This document shows, in pieces, positions 5,526-6,023 of a stretch of 6,023 nucleotides of DNA. Under the pieces are notes generated by a model. That model worked only from the letters and a program-made list of their open reading frames with translations. It did no database searches and was not told where the DNA came from. Source of the DNA: Candidatus Alectryobacillus merdavium (GTDB taxonomy: Bacteria; Bacillota_I; Bacilli_A; RFN20; CAG-826); assembly GCA_017694735.1 (NCBI GenBank), contig JADIMN010000018.1, positions 1 through 6,023 of the forward strand, in the 5' to 3' direction. A program made the translations under genes and the position numbers. Each line of letters starts with the position of its first letter. Positions within the stretch are counted from its first letter, which is position 1.

Positions 5526-6023
5526 TTAAGTATTAATATCTTCATTTATAAATACTATCTTACTATTAACTAAATTCTTAGCAATTATTACATTAGATGT
5601 ATTTTCAAGTCTTTCTATAATACTTATATCAACTGCTTCCCATATAAACACCCAAGCAATAACATCTATTACTTCACTCCACATTCCTAAAGAATCACCT
5701 ATTAAATAATCTAATATAAATAATAAAGAAAAAATAAGTACTCCAATTAAAAATAAAATAATAGATAAAACATAATTTCTTTTTTGTCTTCTTTTACCAC
5801 TTATTAATAATTGTTCAAAATATGATCTTATAGCATCAGGATAAATTTCTTTTTTATCATCATTTATATTATTACTAATTAAGTGAATACTAACTCCATC
5901 TTTCCATAATAATATAGTTCTATGTTTTAAAATAAAGTCTCCAAGTTCATCACTAATAATTGGCTTATCATAATAAAACGGAGATAAAAAATTACTATCA
6001 TCACTAATTTTAATATTTAAAAT
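5526..6023 (-). CDS. Small membrane protein of unknown function, N-terminus cut by window edge
   Basis: The C-terminal 165 residues of a longer protein are open from the window edge to TAA at 5528. I do not recognise the family. The visible part begins with a soluble stretch of about 80 residues (including KPIISDELGDFILKHR and then HLISNNINDDKKEIYPDAIRSYFEQLL). A very basic stretch KRRQKRN comes next, then a long hydrophobic segment (visible residues 84-109) and a second one (114-134) containing GMWSEVIDVIAWVFIWEAVD. The end is a short polar tail. The W-x-E-V-x-x-I-x-x-W-x-F-I-W-E pattern, to my memory, recurs in uncharacterised two-helix proteins, but I cannot name a family. The basic run before the helices suggests that the soluble part is cytoplasmic. 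Only 47 bases separate it from the macrodomain gene. Confidence 0.7.
   Translation of the reverse strand: MLNIKISDDSNFLSPFYYDKPIISDELGDFILKHRTILLWKDGVSIHLISNNINDDKKEIYPDAIRSYFEQLLISGKRRQKRNYVLSIILFLIGVLIFSLLFILDYLIGDSLGMWSEVIDVIAWVFIWEAVDISIIERLENTSNVIIAKNLVNSKIVFINEDINT

Noticed and set aside
1..6023. Recoded UGA (mycoplasma-type code)
   Set aside because: All reading frames run full length without in-frame TGA and tryptophans are TGG, so the standard code explains the window.
1..6023. tRNA or rRNA genes, CRISPR arrays, insertion sequences, riboswitches
   Set aside because: No cloverleaf or GTTCGA-like T-loop, regularly spaced repeats, transposase motifs or conserved riboswitch cores were seen on either strand.

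Overview
This window is very AT-rich. Every recognisable gene lies on the minus strand, so transcription runs from high to low coordinates. All six visible stop codons are TAA. Tryptophan is encoded by TGG with no in-frame TGA, so the standard code fits. The base composition, Gram-positive-type Shine-Dalgarno sequences (AAGGAGGT, GAGGAGA) and gene content suggest a low-GC Bacillota or Mycoplasmatota-type bacterium, possibly an uncultured gut Bacilli or RF39-like lineage. No marker gene fixes the taxon.

Upstream unit (right side, 6023 down to about 4261). It holds the C-terminal part of a small membrane protein (5526-6023), a stand-alone macrodomain protein (4936-5478) and a two-helix membrane protein with a bacterial PH-like domain (4301-4885). 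An intrinsic terminator follows at 4261-4291. These genes are 47-50 bases apart and may be co-transcribed, but no shared function is evident.

Intergenic region (4004-4300). This AT-rich stretch carries the terminator and a good sigma-A-type promoter (TTTACA-17-TAAAAT). It also has a pair of AATTGTCAATT-like palindromes and a puzzling second copy of the 17 bases around the next gene's start codon.

Downstream unit (left side, 3988 down to 1). This is the interesting part: a compact four-gene operon for making an extracellular protein structure. In order it encodes a 182-aa TasA/camelysin-like secreted protein, a 203-aa paralogue, a 749-aa secreted protein with the same type of N-terminal leader and a Listeria-Bacteroides-repeat-like segment, and a SipW-like type I signal peptidase cut by the window edge. 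The 203-aa and 749-aa genes overlap by 8 bases, and only 14 bases separate the 749-aa gene from the peptidase. By analogy with Bacillus tapA-sipW-tasA, the peptidase would process the three leaders. The small proteins would then form a fibre or surface layer, with the large protein as a minor, tip, anchor or adhesive component. Gene content and leader motifs are seen directly; fibre formation is inference.
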